Shown here: piece by piece, positions 51,146 to 52,584 of the stretch
How the letters are laid out: each line of letters starts with the position of its first letter
Numbering within the stretch: position 1 is the first letter of the stretch
Assembly: GCF_019049255.1 (NCBI RefSeq)
Contig: NZ_JAGMUJ010000130.1
Location: 380,116 to 432,699 of the forward strand
DNA length: 52,584 bases
Reading direction: 5' to 3'
Origin: Streptomyces sp. AC558_RSS880
GTDB taxonomy: Bacteria; Actinomycetota; Actinomycetes; Streptomycetales; Streptomycetaceae
Program-made: the position numbers and the translations under genes
Notes under the pieces: model-generated
Told to the model about the DNA's origin: nothing
The model's input: only the letters and a program-made list of their open reading frames with translations
Database searches by the model: none

Positions 51146-52084
51146 TTATTTCTCCGGAGCGCCGACCGGCTTTCCGTCGGGCCGTACGGCGTACCAGGTG
51201 CCGCCGACGCCCTGACCGTTGGTGTCGCCGGGAGCCTTGTCGCCGGCGAAGGTGTAGATGGGCCAGCAGTTGATCGTCTGCTGGTCGGCGCCGTCCGGGC
51301 GGGTGAAGGTCATGTAGCCCTTCTTCTGGATGCCCTTGGTGTCCGCGAAGTCGACCGGCGAGACCACCGGCCACTTCTCCAGGCAGGCGCCGGTGCAGGC
51401 CGACACGGGCTTCGGCCAGGCCTCGTCCTTCATGAAGCGGTAGACGGTCATGCCGTTCTTGTCGACGACGATCTCCCCGAGCTTCGGGTCCTCGCGGGTG
51501 GACAGGCCGGGCTGCTCGGCCGCCTGCGCCTTCTTGCCCTCGGGGTTCAGCGCGTACCACTTGCCGCCCACGCCCTGGCCCTTGACGTCACCGGCGTTGA
51601 CGTCCTTGACGTAGCGGTAGGCCGGCCAGCCGGCGACGGTGAGCTGCTCGGTGCCGTCGGCCCGGGAGACCGACCCGAGCAGCGACTTGTCGATGCCCTC
51701 GCCGGCCGTGGCGTCGTCGGCGGGCACCGGCGGCCAGGTCTTGGCGCAGTCGTCCTCGCAGTTGGAGGCGGGCGGCTCGGCGGTGTCCTGGTCGAAGCGG
51801 TACAGGGTCAGACCGAGGTTGTCGGTCACCACCTTGCCCAGTTCGGCGTTGGTGGAGACGTTCAGCTCGCCCGCCGTGTCGGAAGGGCCCGCCGACGCCT
51901 GTGCGTCGCCGCCTCCCGCCTGGCCCGCGCCGGTGCCGATGCTGCCGAGGTCCCCGGCCCCGGCCGTGGCACCGACGTTCTGGCTGGAGGCGGACGGCGG
52001 GCTCTCCTGCCCGCACGCCGTGGTCAGGGCCAGCACCGCCGCGGCGCTCGCCACCAGCGAGGCGGTCCGCCAGGAGGTCTTCAT
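51146..52084 (-). CDS. SCO0930-family lipoprotein with two COG4315-like repeats
   Basis: A 312-residue lipoprotein. The signal is MKTSWRTASLVASAAAVLAL with lipobox LTTAC. Residues ~30-75 are a Gly/Ala/Ser linker. Two homologous ~105-residue repeats follow: LGKVVTDNLGLTLYRFDQDT ... GQGVGGKWYALNPEG and LGEIVVDKNGMTVYRFMKDE ... GQGVGGTWYAVRPDG. Each contains a CxxxCxxxWP motif (CEDDCAKTWPPV, CTGACLEKWPVV). ATG follows GTGGAGTTGACG. The stop is TAA, rare in this window. The function of the repeat (secreted repeat of unknown function) is not known; a role at the cell envelope is implied. Confidence 0.9.
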   Translation of the reverse strand: MKTSWRTASLVASAAAVLALTTACGQESPPSASSQNVGATAGAGDLGSIGTGAGQAGGGDAQASAGPSDTAGELNVSTNAELGKVVTDNLGLTLYRFDQDTAEPPASNCEDDCAKTWPPVPADDATAGEGIDKSLLGSVSRADGTEQLTVAGWPAYRYVKDVNAGDVKGQGVGGKWYALNPEGKKAQAAEQPGLSTREDPKLGEIVVDKNGMTVYRFMKDEAWPKPVSACTGACLEKWPVVSPVDFADTKGIQKKGYMTFTRPDGADQQTINCWPIYTFAGDKAPGDTNGQGVGGTWYAVRPDGKPVGAPEK

Positions 52085-52253
52085 CGTCAACTCCACATCA
52101 TCGCAAGGGTGTTGCAGCGCCCTGCTGTGCCGCCGCTCGACGATGGGTACGCACGGGGGCACGGGTCGTGTTCAACGGTGGCCCGGATTTCTTTTGTTAA
52201 CTCCTTCGGGGCAATCACCGGGATCCCGGGCGTGGCCCGGCGGTGCACGACTC

Positions 52254-52584
52254 ATGATCCTCAACGTGCAAGCACTCGTACCGACCCAATCCCGCGCCAC
52301 CGCACGCGCGTTGGCCGTGACGACGCTGATCTGGGCGCTCGTCGGCACCCCCGGCACGGCCGTGGCCGACTCCTGCGCGTACGCCTCGACGGGGCCGGGC
52401 GGCACGGAGGCGGTGGCGGTCGCGGGGCACGTCACCTGGACCGACCCCCCGGTCTGCTCACCGCCGCCGTCCCCCACACCCACGCCCACGCCCACCCCCA
52501 CGCCCACGCCCCCTCCGAAGCCGCCGCCCCCGCCCGAGCCCACACCGCCCACACCTCCACCACCGCCGAAACCACGCCCGACCC
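52254..52584 (+). CDS. Secreted proline-rich protein, 3' end outside window
   Basis: The frame is open from ATG 52254 to the window edge (110 codons). A signal peptide is likely (ALAVTTLIWALVGTPGTAVA, cleavage near AVA-DS). Next is a short segment with two Cys (DSCAYASTGPGGTE, DPPVCSPPP). From residue ~70 it is Pro/Thr/Lys-rich (PTPTPTP, PPKPPPPP), as in wall-spanning or surface-displayed proteins. No ribosome site is obvious. It is divergent from the lipoprotein gene across 169 bases. Whether an anchor or folded domain follows cannot be seen here. Confidence 0.7.
   Translation, partial: MILNVQALVPTQSRATARALAVTTLIWALVGTPGTAVADSCAYASTGPGGTEAVAVAGHVTWTDPPVCSPPPSPTPTPTPTPTPTPPPKPPPPPEPTPPTPPPPPKPRPT

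Overview
The window is a high-GC actinobacterial chromosome segment, almost certainly Streptomyces. The evidence is very strong GC3 bias, GTG starts, tight ATGA/GTGA gene overlaps, AGGAGG-type ribosome sites, leaderless-looking -10/start arrangements, and a gene set typical of that genus. Part of the order (thioredoxin/flavoprotein pair, egtABCD, olsBA-like, sdhBAC with a divergent LysR gene, rmdA-like GGDEF-EAL gene, SCO0930-type lipoprotein, proline-rich secreted protein) resembles, from memory, one arm-proximal stretch of the S. coelicolor chromosome (about SCO0885-SCO0931). I see no tRNA, rRNA, CRISPR array, transposase or prophage.

Layout. 1-7.5 kb: four minus-strand genes for secreted proteins that share one C-terminal domain of six ~51-residue FG-GAP/VCBS-like repeats. 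Three carry different peptidoglycan-active N-terminal domains (amidase, lysozyme-like, M23 endopeptidase) and the first-transcribed gene carries a DUF4185-like domain. That gene has a readable promoter with a LacI-type palindrome on its start point. The repeats show patchwork nucleotide identity that suggests gene conversion. 7.9-13.4 kb: CPBP intramembrane protease, histidine kinase and response regulator as a translationally coupled trio, a small TPR protein, a PepSY membrane protein and peptide deformylase. 13.5-18.1 kb: a flavoprotein disulfide reductase divergent from a thioredoxin with a SigR-type promoter, a LacI regulator, and a TetR regulator divergent from an FMN reductase with paired operators between them. 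18.3-24 kb: a molybdenum hydroxylase operon (2Fe-2S, FAD, Mo subunits, XdhC factor) divergent from an XdhR-like TetR gene, again with paired operators.

24-31.8 kb is a loose mix: a LysR remnant, a zinc-ribbon peptide, a CoA-transferase, a phosphoribosyltransferase, an archease, CBS, VOC, nucleotidyltransferase, isochorismatase and flavin-nucleotide-binding proteins, a PemK/MazF-like toxin and a PARG-like hydrolase. Several of these resemble the hypoxia/dormancy (DevR/OsdR) gene sets of actinomycetes, and one matching palindrome is present. 32-36.5 kb is the ergothioneine operon egtABCD. 36.5-42.4 kb holds an orphan sugar-binding lipoprotein, dodecin, HAD phosphatase, LLM oxidoreductase, a PRC-barrel/DUF2382 stress protein with a SigB-type promoter, and an OlsB/OlsA-like ornithine-lipid pair. 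42.7-47.1 kb is a second-type succinate dehydrogenase operon (sdhC-A-B) with a divergent LysR gene and an LTTR box. 47.3-52.6 kb has a DUF4440 protein, a GGDEF-EAL c-di-GMP enzyme coupled to a DUF574 methyltransferase, a repeat lipoprotein and the start of a proline-rich secreted protein.

The most novel-looking system is the four-gene FG-GAP set: a complete wall-lytic enzyme kit on one shared, concertedly evolving repeat domain under a carbohydrate-type repressor site. Functions are read from motifs only; no database search was possible.
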